Below are positions 12,297 to 24,700 of a DNA stretch of 64,000 nt, one piece after another (position 1 is the stretch's first letter; every line of letters begins with the position of its first letter). Location of the stretch: the NCBI GenBank assembly GCA_033819885.1, contig JAQYUZ010000038.1, positions 65,735 through 129,734 on the forward strand, written 5' to 3'. The stretch comes from Microbotryomycetes sp. JL201 (lineage: Eukaryota > Basidiomycota > Microbotryomycetes). The notes beneath the pieces were generated by a model. It saw only the letters and a program-made list of their open reading frames with translations. It did not search any database and had not been told where the DNA came from. The position numbers were made by a program, and so were the translations under genes.

Positions 12297-12401
12297 TGGC
12301 CTCCGTTCCATCGTTCACGCGTCCCTCGGTTTCATTCTACTTTGCTTTCGCTCTTTGCACTGTTGCTTGTCATTTATTTCATGAAACACGCGTATGCATG
12401 G

Positions 12402-14268
12402 TTACAGCAAGAGTTTTCCGCTTGGTTCGGATCCTCTGAATCCTTCTTTTCTAGAGAATATTTTCTGACCTCGCAAATAGGTACGGTCGACTGCGCCTGT
12501 CAATGTCATGCCTTCATACGGACTGGCTTTGTTCTTGAAGTAAAGTTCAGACTTGTTGACCTGCGCGAGCGAATGCCAGAACACACAGAGAGAGAGAGAG
12601 GAAAAGTCCACAACTAGGTAAGCTCCCAGTCCAACCATCAAACGCGCAACTCTGTTCTTACCGTAAACTGCAAGTCTGCATCAAACACGACAAAGTCGGC
12701 ATCGAAACCCACTCGGATTTGACCTTTTTGTTTCTGAAGACCGACTTGTTTGGCTGGTCTCGTACAACACCATTCGACGATTCTTTCCATTCCAACCTTT
12801 CGTTTGTTTGCTTCCGTCCAAATCAAGCTTAAACCCAAACCCAATCCTCCTATTCCACCCCATGCTTGCATGAAATGACCCGCTTCCAGTTTCTTCAATT
12901 CTGTCGTACAAGGACTGTGATCCGAAACGATGAAATCAATCTCACCCTCCAACAAACCTCTCCACAATTCGTCTTGGTTTGACCTCTCTCGAATCGGTGG
13001 ACAACATTTAAACAGAGTTTGTCCCTTTTTGATTTGTTCGCTTGACAAGGTAAGGTAATGAAAGCAAGTTTCGACCGTCAAATTGAGGTGTTGACGAAGT
13101 TGTTTGAGACGTGGGAGTGCTCTGGAGGCTGACAAATGGACAATGTGACATTGAAGTTGAGGGTATTGTTGAGCGCAACGACTGATCAAATCGATCGCAT
13201 CGATTTCGAGAGATTGTGGTCGAGAATTGAGGAACGTTGAATAGTCTTCAGGAGCGGCATCTTCAGTGTTTGAGGGTATGGACGAAGGGTTGTCATTGTG
13301 ACTTGTGTCGAGTTCGGCGTGGAACATGAAAACGGATTTCGCCTCCTGGTGAGCGTTTTTGCAAGAAGCCCACAGTCAGTGAATGGAGCAGGTTTCAGTC
13401 CGGGGGCCGGGGTCCTCACCAAGAGTTTTGGCATAGCCGCCAGGACCTGTTGTTCGTTGACGCAAGGGAACTCGTCGACGCCGCTCTCGATCAAGAAGCA
13501 CTTGAAACCCTTGACGCCTTCTTTTGCAAGCGGCACGAGGTCGTTCTGTTTGAAGGATCAAATCAGGTCATCCGCCGACACTTGGTCGAACGACAGCGTC
13601 TGTACCTCATTTCCGGGAATGACGCCTCCATAGAATCCAACGTCTACGCGGCACTGGCCTTTGGCAGCCGCGAGTTTCTCGTGCAAGTTTGCTACCGTAG
13701 TCGTCGGAGGAATCGCGTTCAGCGGCATGTCGATGACCGTCGTGACGCCCCCGGATGCTGCTGCCTGCGAGATTCCAGTTCTTGCTGAGCATCACATCGT
13801 GTATTTAGAGTGCGCATGGCGTCGAGACTGGTACTGACTGCCGTGCCTGTGGCGAATCCTTCCCATTCTGTTCGGCCGGGTTCGTTGAGGTGAACGTGCG
13901 CATCGACGAGCTGAGTTTGGTGTATGTGATGAGGAGTAAACAAAAGCGCGAACGGTGCAATGCGTATCCGTGACAGGAATCGTCACGTGAGAATGATAAG
14001 CGTTATCAGTGCGCGGACTCGGTGCGGGGCGCGGTGGCATTGATGGACAGAGCGTGAGACTGACTCCCGGGAGGATCCACTTGTTCCCGACGTCGACATA
14101 CTCGTCCGTACTGGTGTCAAAGTTGTCGATAGCGTCTTGTGGTGCAAGACGGCGGCCGAGTGCGATCGAGCGAATGGTGCCGTTTTGGACGACGATTGTC
14201 GCTGGTTGGCCAGGCTGGCCGTCTCCGACAAAGCACTTTGAGGTTACAAACACTGTACGAGGCGTCAT
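12402..14268 (-). CDS. DAL1: Allantoinase
   Basis: Cyclic amidohydrolase that opens allantoin to allantoate in purine and ureide catabolism. Exons read on the minus strand give [27 protein letters not shown] (metal-binding HVH, across an intron), then [51 protein letters not shown] (metal His), [11 protein letters not shown] (metal Asp) and [11 protein letters not shown]. The last exons carry [16 protein letters not shown] and TYLRGQKIF and end GKLLL at 12402. About six introns. I chose the start at 14268 ([13 protein letters not shown]) because the family sequence begins there; the frame is open 36 codons further upstream. It is convergent with RAD54 (105 bases apart) and divergent from ZW10. 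Confidence 0.93.
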
Positions 14269-14486
14269 TCTGGCGCTTGCGTCGTGTTGGAAAGCGGCAA
14301 AGCTCAACGTTCGAATACCAGCCGCGCTCGCATTCGTACCACGCCTCGCCTGAGTGCATCCGCGCCGGCAGATCATTCGTCGGCTCTGGCAGCCGCTTGC
14401 CCGGCCACATCGACGCGCCCTCTCGGCAGCAGGCGCCTGATCTCGCCCGCCCGCTCAACCGCCGGCCGGCGGCCCGTGTGCGCGCC

Positions 14487-17400
14487 ATGGCAGGCAATGC
14501 TACCATGCTCGGCCCGTTCTTGACAGAGATTGGAGCAGCCAGCATCGCCCCCGTCGTCAAGCTTGCAGCGACAAACGAGGACGAGCCAGGGCCGTTCAGC
14601 CGCCTGTTTGACCGCCTCGAGCAAGAGATCACGGCCATCAATGTACGCGTCCTGCACTCGCTCAAGCACACACATATACTGACTCGCCCCCCGCATGACT
14701 TGATCAGGACCAGACGCGCGTGCTACTCGAAGACAATTGGCAGCCGTTCCAAGAACAGGTCGCTGACGGCAAGGAACTGCTCGCGCGCATGGACGAAGAG
14801 CAACATGAGCTCGCAGACGTTGAGCAACAGCTAAACGCAGACGTACGTGCCTGCTCGCTCGTTCGCCCGCCCGCCTGCCCGTCTCCATCCAATATCGAAC
14901 CTGACCCTCGCGCTCATCCCTATCCTGCAGAATTTGCCAACGCTCGTTGATAAATTGGAAGCTCACTCTCAACTTGCGCAATCATACTCGCTCACCACTC
15001 ACACGTTAACGATCCTCACTTCGCTCCTGTCGCTCCATCAAGCAGTCTCTACCGTCTCGAGCCACACAACCGCAGGCTCCCTGCCCTTGGCCGTCGCCGC
15101 TTTGCGAGACTTGCAGTCGGCTTTGCAGCGAGGTGCCGCACCTTGGATCGAACAGACAGACGCCTGGACAGCACTCAAACGCTGGGGAGCGGACGAGCAC
15201 ACCAGACTCGAGGCCGCCATACTCGGCGCCTTCGAAGCTTGCTTCGAATTTGTCGCAACTTCTGCACAGCATTCGTCCTCGTCCCTTGGCAGCTCGGCAT
15301 CTCCAGACTATCAAGGCTCAAAGCTGACACTCAGGGCAAACGTGGCCGCAGCTCCAAAGGGCGAGCTGCTCGATGTGCCCGTGCTCTTGCAAGCACTCGA
15401 GGACGTCTTTGTGCTCGGCGGAGGCACAAAAAAGGTCGATGCCCAAGTCGCCCGCGTCGCCAAACACATGCTCAAATATTTCATCACACCGTTCCTCGAG
15501 GCAAACGGTCAGCCCTCGACCACGGTCAGATTCGACATTGTTTACGAAGACGTGCCCGGAGCCAAAACTGCAACACTGACACCGAGGCTGTCAAGCGAAA
15601 CTTCGACTTCCGGACCAGAAGACCCGCTCGCGGTCGTTGCCGAATTTCTGACGTTCTTTGCCAAGAACACGACCTTGTTACCGCCGTCACCTTACGCAGC
15701 CAGCTTCACGGCAAACCTGACGCCAAGCATCCAGCAACTCGTCATTTCAAGTCACCTTGCGCCGTCTTTGCCGTCGACCATCACAGAGTTGAGCTCGTTC
15801 TTGCCGACCGTCCTCGCCGCTTCGTCGTTCGAGGCAAAATTCTTGCCGAGCGCGGGATTCTTTGCCTTCTTACCGAAAGACTCCCGCGGACGCGTCAGAG
15901 AAGAAGCCAAAGTCGTTCAAAGCTGGGTCGACAAGGTTGACAAGCACTGGGCGAAAAAAGTTGGCGACACGGCTCTGGAACGAGTACGGCGACGGATTCA
16001 ATTGCAAGATTGGAACGTCCAAGAAATCGTCCGAGTCAAAGTTCGGGTCGAGACGGACGTACCCGGTCAGACACAAGAAATAGAGGAACACGTACCCGTG
16101 TCGGCGGGCTTGAAACAGGTCATCGCCGTCGCGGGTGACTTGCTAAGAGAGGCTGCTGCCGTCGCCTCTGCTTCGTGAGGGGTCCCGAAAAGTTGAACTG
16201 GGCCAGATGTGCTGACTTTGTGTTTCTGTTCGCCGTCGCTAGCTTCAAGCACCCAACTTTTACCCCTGCAGCTCCCCACTTGCTCAATTCTTTCGCCGCG
16301 TTGCTCTCACTGTACCGTGCTATAGCGCCTGTACAGCATCACGAGTTACTCGCAACGTCTGAAACCTTCGCCATTCAATTTGCCAACGATACCGATTATG
16401 TCACCCGAGAGTTTAGCAGGCTTTGGACAGAGTCGGATGATGATGCGGCGACGGTCATGAAGGGTTTAGAAGGCGGTCAAGTCGCGAAGCAAGTAGAAGA
16501 GGCAATTCGGATGACCTCTCAAATGGGCAAAGAATGGCGACAGGCGCAAATTGCAAGTCGTTTGTGCCAGGCTGGTCTCGTTGTTTTCACATGGTGCTGA
16601 CAGGCTCTGCCGGCTCGCAGGATAAGCAAAAGCAAGCTTTGACGGACAGCCTGGACGAGACGGACCATTTCATGTACACGTCCGACGATGTCACCTTCGT
16701 CAAGTGTCAGAAGGCTTGTCAGGCGGTTCTAGACAGGCTGGAGAAGTTGGCAAAGGCTTGGAAGGTGTGTCCAATCCTCACGCGATTGTAACGTACAAGT
16801 CACTAAGATGGACCATGTCGCTCAGCCTGTGATGAACCGCTCGTCGTACTACACGATTTTGGGCGATCTCGTCAATGACGTTCTGCAAAGAGTTCTCGAC
16901 GAAATCATGGACCACATGGATATTTCAGAACAAGAGTCGATCAGGTTGAATCAGTTGTGCAAGCAAATGCACCAGGTCGAAGCGCTATTCGATGACGGAG
17001 TCGTCAGTCGTCCTTCTGCTGAACCCTGTCACCTATGACCGACTAACGTCACGATTCTCCCAACAGACATCTGTGGGTGCTGAAGTGCAAGTATGGTTCA
17101 AATTCGTGTTTTTGTCCGAGCTGCTCGAGGCTTCAATGGTCAGTCTTGTTCATGCTCGCTTTTCTCGAGTGTTGCTGACGTCGCGCGCATTGGCACAGGC
17201 CGACATCATGTTCCTGTTTGACGATGGCCACCTTGTCGATTTTGAACCGTCAGCGATTGCCAAACTCGTCAGAGCCTTATTCTCCGAATCTCCTCTTCGT
17301 CAACAAAATCTCGCTCGAATCATGCAAGGACATCCTCAACCCCGATCGTCAGACGACGACGAAGGTGACTTGGGTGATGAGTTTGCAAGACGTACCCATA

Positions 17401-20400
17401 CTCCACCACCGAATGGTAGACGAGGGTCGAGTCAAGCCGTCACGCCGCACACACCGCGAACGCCTTCCTTCGCGTCTAGACAAACAAGAGCGTTCGCACC
17501 TTCTCCAGAATCGGTTGACCGACAGCACCGTCAACCTTCGATCGAACCCGAGACACCGTCGGCCCCACCCACAGTTGCGCCAAAGACAACCAAATCGAAA
17601 TTGGGTGCGGCAAGGATTTCGAAACCTGTGCTGCCGAGAACCTCGAGTCCAACTCCACCGCCTTCATCGAAAGACACAACATCGTTGTCTAGTGCCCAAA
17701 AACGGACGTCTTCTCCAGAAAGGTCGTCCGAGCAAGGAAAGATAGCCGAGCAGGACGATGGACTCGATGAAGGGTTTGACGATGACGGTTGGGGCTTCTC
17801 TCCTGAAGCGTCTCCGAAAACATCAAAGGTTGAAGAAACAGTCGAACCCGCTCAATCGATTACGCCACCTTTGGTGACGCCAACTCCAAAGAATTCTGAA
17901 CAGCCGGATGAGCCAGCTTTACCGTTTGCACCTGATGAAGAGGCTCCACGAGACGAAGATTTGGAATCGAACAACCTATCGATCGGTGTTACGGCTGGTA
18001 TGGCGGCTGCAACGGCTGCCGCTTTCGGAACTGCTAAAGCGTTGTCACTCGGACGTCACGACCTTGCGCGAGACGGATCAGTCCCTCATGATGACGAAAC
18101 GGTGGAGGACGAACAAGTTGCTAGTCCTTCTGCGAATGACGCTTGGGGCTTGGACCTTGATGACGACGACCACTTTGACAAGGAGGACGGTCCGGTTGGT
18201 GAGAAGGTGGAGGATGACGAGGCGCCAGTGCAGATGGCAGCCGATCCGACACCAGCAGAACAGACGGTTGACGACGACAGCGAGCTTGAAAGGAGTCTTT
18301 ACGTCGAAGGAGATCCCTCCGCCGTGCGAGACGAACAGCACGAACCTTTTGTCCAGTCTGCAGTCGACGACGTCGTGAACCTGCGGCCAGATGCTGCCAA
18401 AGTACAAGATGTCGAGGCTGAACCTCCGAGTGAGGCTGTCCAGAGCACTGCATCAGACGGTCTCACTTTTTCAAAAGTCGAGGACGTTGAGTCAGATCTG
18501 GCTCAACAGCTTTCAACCGCTGTTGAGAGCGCAAAGGAACCGGCAGAGGTCATGCAAGGTGACCTCGAACCTCCTGTGGACGAGGTTGACGACTCGGCTT
18601 GGGCGTTTGATGAGCCAGAAGGTTTTGAGGACGGGCTCGTCGCAAGCGAACAACAAGACAGTCCTGAATTGGGATCGTCCGCCTCTCAAACACACGACTT
18701 TGGGAGGGTCGATCAAATCAGTGAAGAAGTCGACCGAGACGGTGAACTAGAGCTGGAGGAAGCCGCCATGCCTGAGCCCGTTAACGAACGGTCGGTCACG
18801 CCTGTTGAGCAGCAAAAGAATATGCAGCTTCGGCAAGCGGTCGAAGTAGAGCACGAGGATCACTCTGACGGTGCATCAAAGTCGGCCGATGAGCAGCAAG
18901 CACTTGGCGATCACGTTGACGATGTCGTCGTTGCTGAAGAAGAAGAAGAAGGAGGCAGTGAACCTTTCGAATTTGAGCACGTTGCATCTCCGGAGATTGG
19001 CGAAGGGCCAGATGAGGAATCCACTGACGCAGGAATGGAAGAGGCGGGACCAGCGTTGGAGAATAAGCTGGATCTAACAGAGATCTCACAAGAGCGAGAG
19101 GCGGTGTTTGAACAAGAACAAAAAAAATTCACCGAGTCTGAACGAGAGGACGCCTTTGGACATGAGCGTGGAGGCGTAATCGACCAAGAGCGCGCGGAGT
19201 CGAAGCTTGAAGAGCAAGAGCGAAACGAGAGGGAGCAAGAGGAGCAAGAGCGAGAAAATGCGTTCGAGCAAGAGCGAGTGGAAGCGTTCGAGCAAGATCG
19301 AGAGGATGCGTTCGAGCAAGTGCGAGAGGACGCCTTCGAGCAAGTGCGAGAGGACGCCTTCGAGCAAGTGCGAGCGGACTCTCCCTTGGGAGACGTGCCC
19401 GTTGATGATGAGACTAGCCTTGCGTATACAGAGCCAATCCTTGGTGAGTTTCCTGCGCAACGAAGCCTTCGGATAGCTGATCTGCTCCGACTCTTAGACT
19501 TGCGCCAAGACGCAGAAGCGCCGGTCGCCGTCGACGAGACTGAGCGACAATCGATTGGTTCAGGCGAAGCATCCAACAAGGGTATCGAACCTGCGCCGCC
19601 AGCAGATATCGACCCAGCCACTCTTGTTGCTGATGACTCTAACACATTCTTTGCGCCGGCCGACACGGTCCAGGATCAAAGGTCGCAGGAGATCGTCGTG
19701 CCTGCGCATGTGCCTGTCGAGACGCGGGCCGCGGACCTGTTTGACGATAGCAAGCCGTCTGTATTTGACGAACTTGGACACGACACCGCATCGTCACAAC
19801 TTGCTCCAACGCTTTCAGCACACTATGCTTTGAACTCGCCGTCTGATCCGATCGATCGCGAAGTAGCCGAAACTCCAATGCTCAACGAAATGGAAGCTGC
19901 GAGACCTCTCACAGAAGCCGATGACGACGAGTTATCAGCAGAAGAAGCCGCGTCACGAGAGCAAATTCAAACGCCCCATTTGGACGAGATGGAATCTCAG
20001 CAACAACAAAGCGAGTTCTCGCCATCACAAGATGACATTTCTCGATCGGGACATGCAGGAGAGTCACTCGATGTCGAGCAGGCCGCCATCGAAGACTTGG
20101 CTGGTGCAAATGTGTACATTGGCCAATCGTCGTTTGATGACCAAGGCTATCATCGGCGACAACCGGAGGGAGGTGACGATTTCGTCGACGAAGAGTCAGG
20201 ATGGAGTCTTGAAGATCCAGATTTGGACGACGACGATCAGGCATCTGTAACACACCAACCAATGTCACAGTCGGATTTTTCCGCCGAGGCCTCGTTGCCA
20301 AACCCTGACACGACCGAACGAGACCTGACACCGGTACCACCTTTGCCCGAGACAAGCGACTTGGTGACGAAAGAGACAGAGACAGCAGAGCCAGACTTGT

Positions 20401-21638
20401 TTGGATCGGCAAGGCCGTCCGATGATGCGAGCGACTTTTTCTCCTCGCTTGGGCGCCAGGACGCAGCCTCAGGCAATCACTCGGATACCGCAGAGCCACC
20501 ACGTGTGGTTGACGATTCCGGTGAGCCCGAGGCTCAAGAACCTTACGAGTACCAAGACGAGCCGACAGACGTACCTGCGGAGGTGGAAGAAGGTCCAGAC
20601 GACGATGGCTGGGGTCTCGGAGACGCAGACGACGCCAGCTTCGAGGACGTTGAGGCTCGCGCGCCACCGGCCAAACCCGAAGTTGAAGTCTCAGGGCAAC
20701 GCGAAATCGAACAAGCGCCGGACTCGCCAAACCTCGACCCAGTTGACGACCATGACGACAGCGTTGCACCTACACCGCTGCTTCAGAGGACACCAACGAC
20801 CGACAGGAGAACCTTGCCGACTATGACCGTTGCGACGCCATGGGACGAGTTGCAAAAGCCGCACTCGTCCAATCTGTTCGCGACAAGTCCGGCCGTCCCG
20901 ACTTCACAACTCGAGCCGAGCTTGTTTGACGAGGGCAAGGGCCTCGCCCAGCCTGAAGCCCACGTTGCCAATGTCCCAAATGCTGAAGAGGACGTTGATC
21001 TAGAAGCGGGGGGCGATGACGACGGCTGGGGCATTGAAGACGACCTTGAAGGTCTCGAAGAGGCGCCTGAAGACTTTGTCGTGCCCGAAAGGGTCGCCTC
21101 GCCAACTCGAGTACCACCTCCGCCACCTCGGATTGATTTTTCGCCTCGTCCGATCGCGTCTGCTGCTGTCGCGCCTTCTTTGACATCGATGACGCAGCGT
21201 GCACTTCAAATGTCGCCTCCTGCTTCTCTGTCGCGCGGCAGAGGCATGTCGGTCTCGAGCAGCACTTCCAGTCATCGTCGACCTCTGTCGCCTGCTTCAC
21301 CATCGGCTCATTCTCGGTCGCCAGCTCGCAAGCCACCGGCGACGCTGTATCAACCCTCTGTGATGTTTTCACCTCCGCGTTCAGCACCAACGACGAGCAA
21401 ATCAGCCAACGGTCGACCAGGATTCGTAGAGGCCGCCGTCGCAGCTGCAGACGGGGACGGAGACGGCTGGGGATTTGATGATGACACGGCCGAGGACGAT
21501 GATGGTCTCGGCACTATTGACGATGGCTATGATGGCAGTGCCAACGACGCTGAACTGTTCAAGGACATGTCTGACACGTCGAACGGTGTCGGAGGAGGGC
21601 CGGCTGTGGCGGCGGATGAAGACGCATGGGGTTTCTGA
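14487..21638 (+). CDS. ZW10/Dsl1-family vesicle-tethering protein with a giant acidic tail
   Basis: Core subunit of the Dsl1/NRZ complex, which tethers Golgi-derived COPI vesicles at the ER; animal ZW10 also acts at kinetochores. The N-terminus starts MAGNATMLGPFLTEIG at 14487. A long exon (about 14930-16175) covers the middle, and small exons follow to the ZW10 C-terminal signature: MDISEQESIRLNQLC (about 16915), W-FKFVFLSELLEASM-ADIMFLFDDGHLVDFE (about 17095-17250) and LVRALFSESPLRQQNLARIM. The normal family ends about here (17340). Instead, about 1,430 further residues follow, rich in Asp, Glu, Ser and Pro, without predicted fold, ending DEDAWGF at 21635. Eight acidic Trp motifs of the form (D/E/N)-x-x-W-(G/A/S)-(F/L/I) are spread through it (about 17785, 18135, 18591, 20193, 20601, 21020, 21463, 21619). 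A Gly/Ala-rich hydrophobic patch lies at about 17985-18045. The core call is firm; the tail role is inference. Confidence 0.88.
19260..19379 (+). repeat. 24-bp tandem repeat in the ZW10 tail, five units
   Basis: The unit gcgttcgagcaagtgcgaga plus four bases encodes AFEQ(V/E/D)R(E/V)(D/E). Units three to five are almost identical, the first two are diverged, and degenerate relatives extend 5' to about 19090. The repeat predicts a short charged helix. Confidence 0.85.
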
Positions 21639-21756
21639 GCAGCAAGAATATAGCATCGTCTGACTTTCTCTAGCATGGATTTTTGCTTTTGTAAATATCA
21701 CGCATGATGTTTGAGCACGTGACTTTGATTGGCCTCTGCTCAACCGTCACGACGAG

Positions 21757-24700
21757 ATGCCGTCTCGTCGGCGTTCAGCCACTTGGCTGTGGCTGTGTGT
21801 GGCTATCACAGCATGTCAAGGTGCAGCCAGCGAGCCCGCCGCGAGCGTGTCGAGTCGCGTACAAGCGTCGTGGCCAGCAGCACCGCTCGTCGTCCAATAC
21901 CTGCACGTATACTCCATCTTGACTTGTGCACCATCACCTCACTCACTCTTAAATCTGTTCCTAGGCAGACATTGGCGCTCGAGCAAGGTTCTGACGCGCT
22001 GTTTGACGTGTTGGCTTATGCGACTTTGGACGCTGTAGCCGATGATACGGGCCATCTGGCAACGCTCACTGCTGCCAGTCAGTCACTGCTTGGTCAAATC
22101 ACGCCCGTCAGTCCTTCACCGAACTGGATGGCCATGACACAAGGCCCAACTGGCCGGCGATTGCTTGCCAACGAAACCTTGACTCTCTTGCAAGATCTCG
22201 TTGCAAAAGCGGGCATACTACAAGGCAACGAGGTCCAGACGAAAGCAACAATGGACAGTCTGCAGTTGAGCTTGGCCGCGAGAGAAACGAGCGTTGTAAT
22301 CGCAGGCATGGCCGAGCTCGAAGCAGAACGGAAACGACAGCTTGAACCTGCTTTAGATGATTGCGACACCTGGATTGATCTTGGCTCAAAAGCCGTATGC
22401 TCTGAACAAGAATTCTGGCAGACAGTGGGCGCCGATCAAAAGACAAGTCAGGGTCCGTTGCGTGGGCTTGTCAAGAGGTTTGTGTTGCTCTCGAGTAGGC
22501 TCAGCAACCTGGACCTGACCATCTAATGTCACGCAGCCGCATCTATCCATTCGATCATCAATCACCGCGAGGCCGAGAGGATTTGCCAGTCGTCGTTCTG
22601 TACGCAGCCCCGACTTCGCCACTCGGTCGAGATCGCTCGTTCTCGGCATTGTTTCGGTTCTTGCACAAACTGGCCAAATCCTCATCAGGAGGCAATAGAG
22701 CCAGAATACGGCTCGTTCTGCGGTGGTCCAATGCTGGATCTGGGCCGAAGTTGCTGCTTTCGGGCTACGGTGGCAGTCTCGACATTAAAAAAAGCGACTA
22801 TCTCGCGATTGACGATCGCCAGACTGAAGGCAAACCGGAGACGGACGCTTCCAGAACGGGGTCTGTCAAGATTGAGCCTGTGAAAAAGAACGACATTTCG
22901 AGTAAGCTTGACTGAAGAGCTTTCAAAAATTGAATCCATTTGCCTGACTGGGCTGGCAAACCAGCTCTCGCTCTCAGGACAGCAACAATAATATTAAAGT
23001 CAGATGACCCACTTCAGGCATTCGTCAACGTCACTTCATCATTTCCGGCGACAGCATCGCGCCTGTCAGAACTCGTTCCAGCTATCGAGGACGAACTGGT
23101 ACAAGAACTGAGCGAGTTTCAGTCCATGTCGCCTCTTGGCCAGAGGCCCACATTCCACATCAACGGCATGTACATTCCAGAGAAGTCTGTCGAGCCTTTG
23201 GCTCTGATGCGTATCTTGCGAAAAGAGCGCAAGCTGGTGTCTAGTATCCAGTCATTGGTCAAGGGCATGACACCGAAAGCTGCGAGGTCTATCCTGACCG
23301 ACGAAAGTATCAGTGCTGCAAGTAGCGGTGCTCCCGCTCGAGGAAATGCCGCAGACCTCACCACGGAGGTTCTAGGCGACCTGTTTGATGCTGGCGATCT
23401 CGAAGAAGGGGGCGGTCTCATCCTGTGGTGGAACGATATTGAAACGGACAAGAAGTACAAGTCTTGGCCGCGCAGCTTCCAGGAGGTGCGTTTCGCTACA
23501 GGGTTTCTTTACAGCTGCTCTGACGGAGGAATTATACGCAGTTGCTCAGGCCGGTCTATCCAGGCCAAATGAACTTGGTCAGACGGAATTTGAACAACGT
23601 CGTATTTGTCCTAGATCTGTCGCAACCGTCCAACTTGATGCTTTTGGCCGAGAATGTTCGACAATTCGTATCGAGAGGAGTGCCGATCCGATTTGGTTTT
23701 GTACCCCAAACAAGGGTTGACGAGACGTCACAACATATATCTGATGCAGTCGCACGCACGATCTGGTACTTGGTCGACAAGGTCGGGCGCTCGTCTGCTT
23801 TGACTTTGTGTGGCGAGGCAAGTCTCCATAGCGAGGTTCGACTGACTTGAAGCTGACAACCAAGGCAGCTCGCGTCTTATGGGAAGCAAATTACTATGGA
23901 CAGCCTTGCTCGCTCGTACTCGGCCGTTCGTGCCAAACAGGAGCAGGAGCTGGCGTCTTTCGAGCTCGTTGTCAAGTCGGCAGAGTATGACAACAGATTG
24001 GCTCAGGCTCGTCAATATGGCAAGCGTCTCGCTGTGCAGTTCGAAGATGACGAGGACCACACGAAATCACACTTCTTTCTCAACGGCGCTCATTATCCCC
24101 TTGACGAGGTGCGCCTCACATGCTTCCATGTACACTCAGGTGCTGATTCTGCGATGAACCAACAGGATTGGATGCAAAATTTACAAAGGGCTTTATCTAG
24201 TCACATTCAATTCCTTCAGCAAGCCGTCTACGTCGGGCAGCTTGATGACTTGCAGGACGCGAATCGATTTTTCTACGATCAATCGACGACACATAAGCGA
24301 AGAAACCCCTTCATCTTTCCTTCAGAGCAACAACCGTTAAGAATCATCAACCTTGCTGAAGCTGAGGGACAGGGATCGGCGCACTCGAACTTCTTCGGCC
24401 CAGGTGAGTATGTTGTATCTGCGGTCAGGATGTCTGCCTGATATTGCAAGTCTTATCTTCAGGAATGGCCAATGCGAGCGTGTACCTGTTCACCGACTTA
24501 GAAACGCCTCAAGGTCGTCAGCTCGCCATAAACTCGCTCAAAACGCTCGTGCGTCCAAGCCACCTATCAGACGGTCAAAAACTGACGCGTGAATTCTATG
24601 ATAGAGTGAAACGTCTTCTTATCGTCTGACCACGGTCCACAATCCGGTCAGAACCGACCAAGCATCAAATTGCTTCGACCTCGCTCAATCGTCGAATCAG

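Noticed and set aside
12402-14268. DAL-type gene cluster with the transporter at 1-1815
   Set aside because: MIP1, RAD52 and RAD54 lie between; two loosely related genes 10 kb apart are not evidence of a cluster.
14306-14322. B-box-like gttcgaatacc suggesting a tRNA gene
   Set aside because: No matching A-box or cloverleaf arms around it; it lies in the allantoinase/ZW10 divergent promoter.
18911-20769. Long minus-strand frames (251 and 286 codons) opposite the ZW10 tail
   Set aside because: They mirror the biased Asp/Glu/Ser codons of the tail as Ser/Arg-rich sequence, with no recognisable domain.
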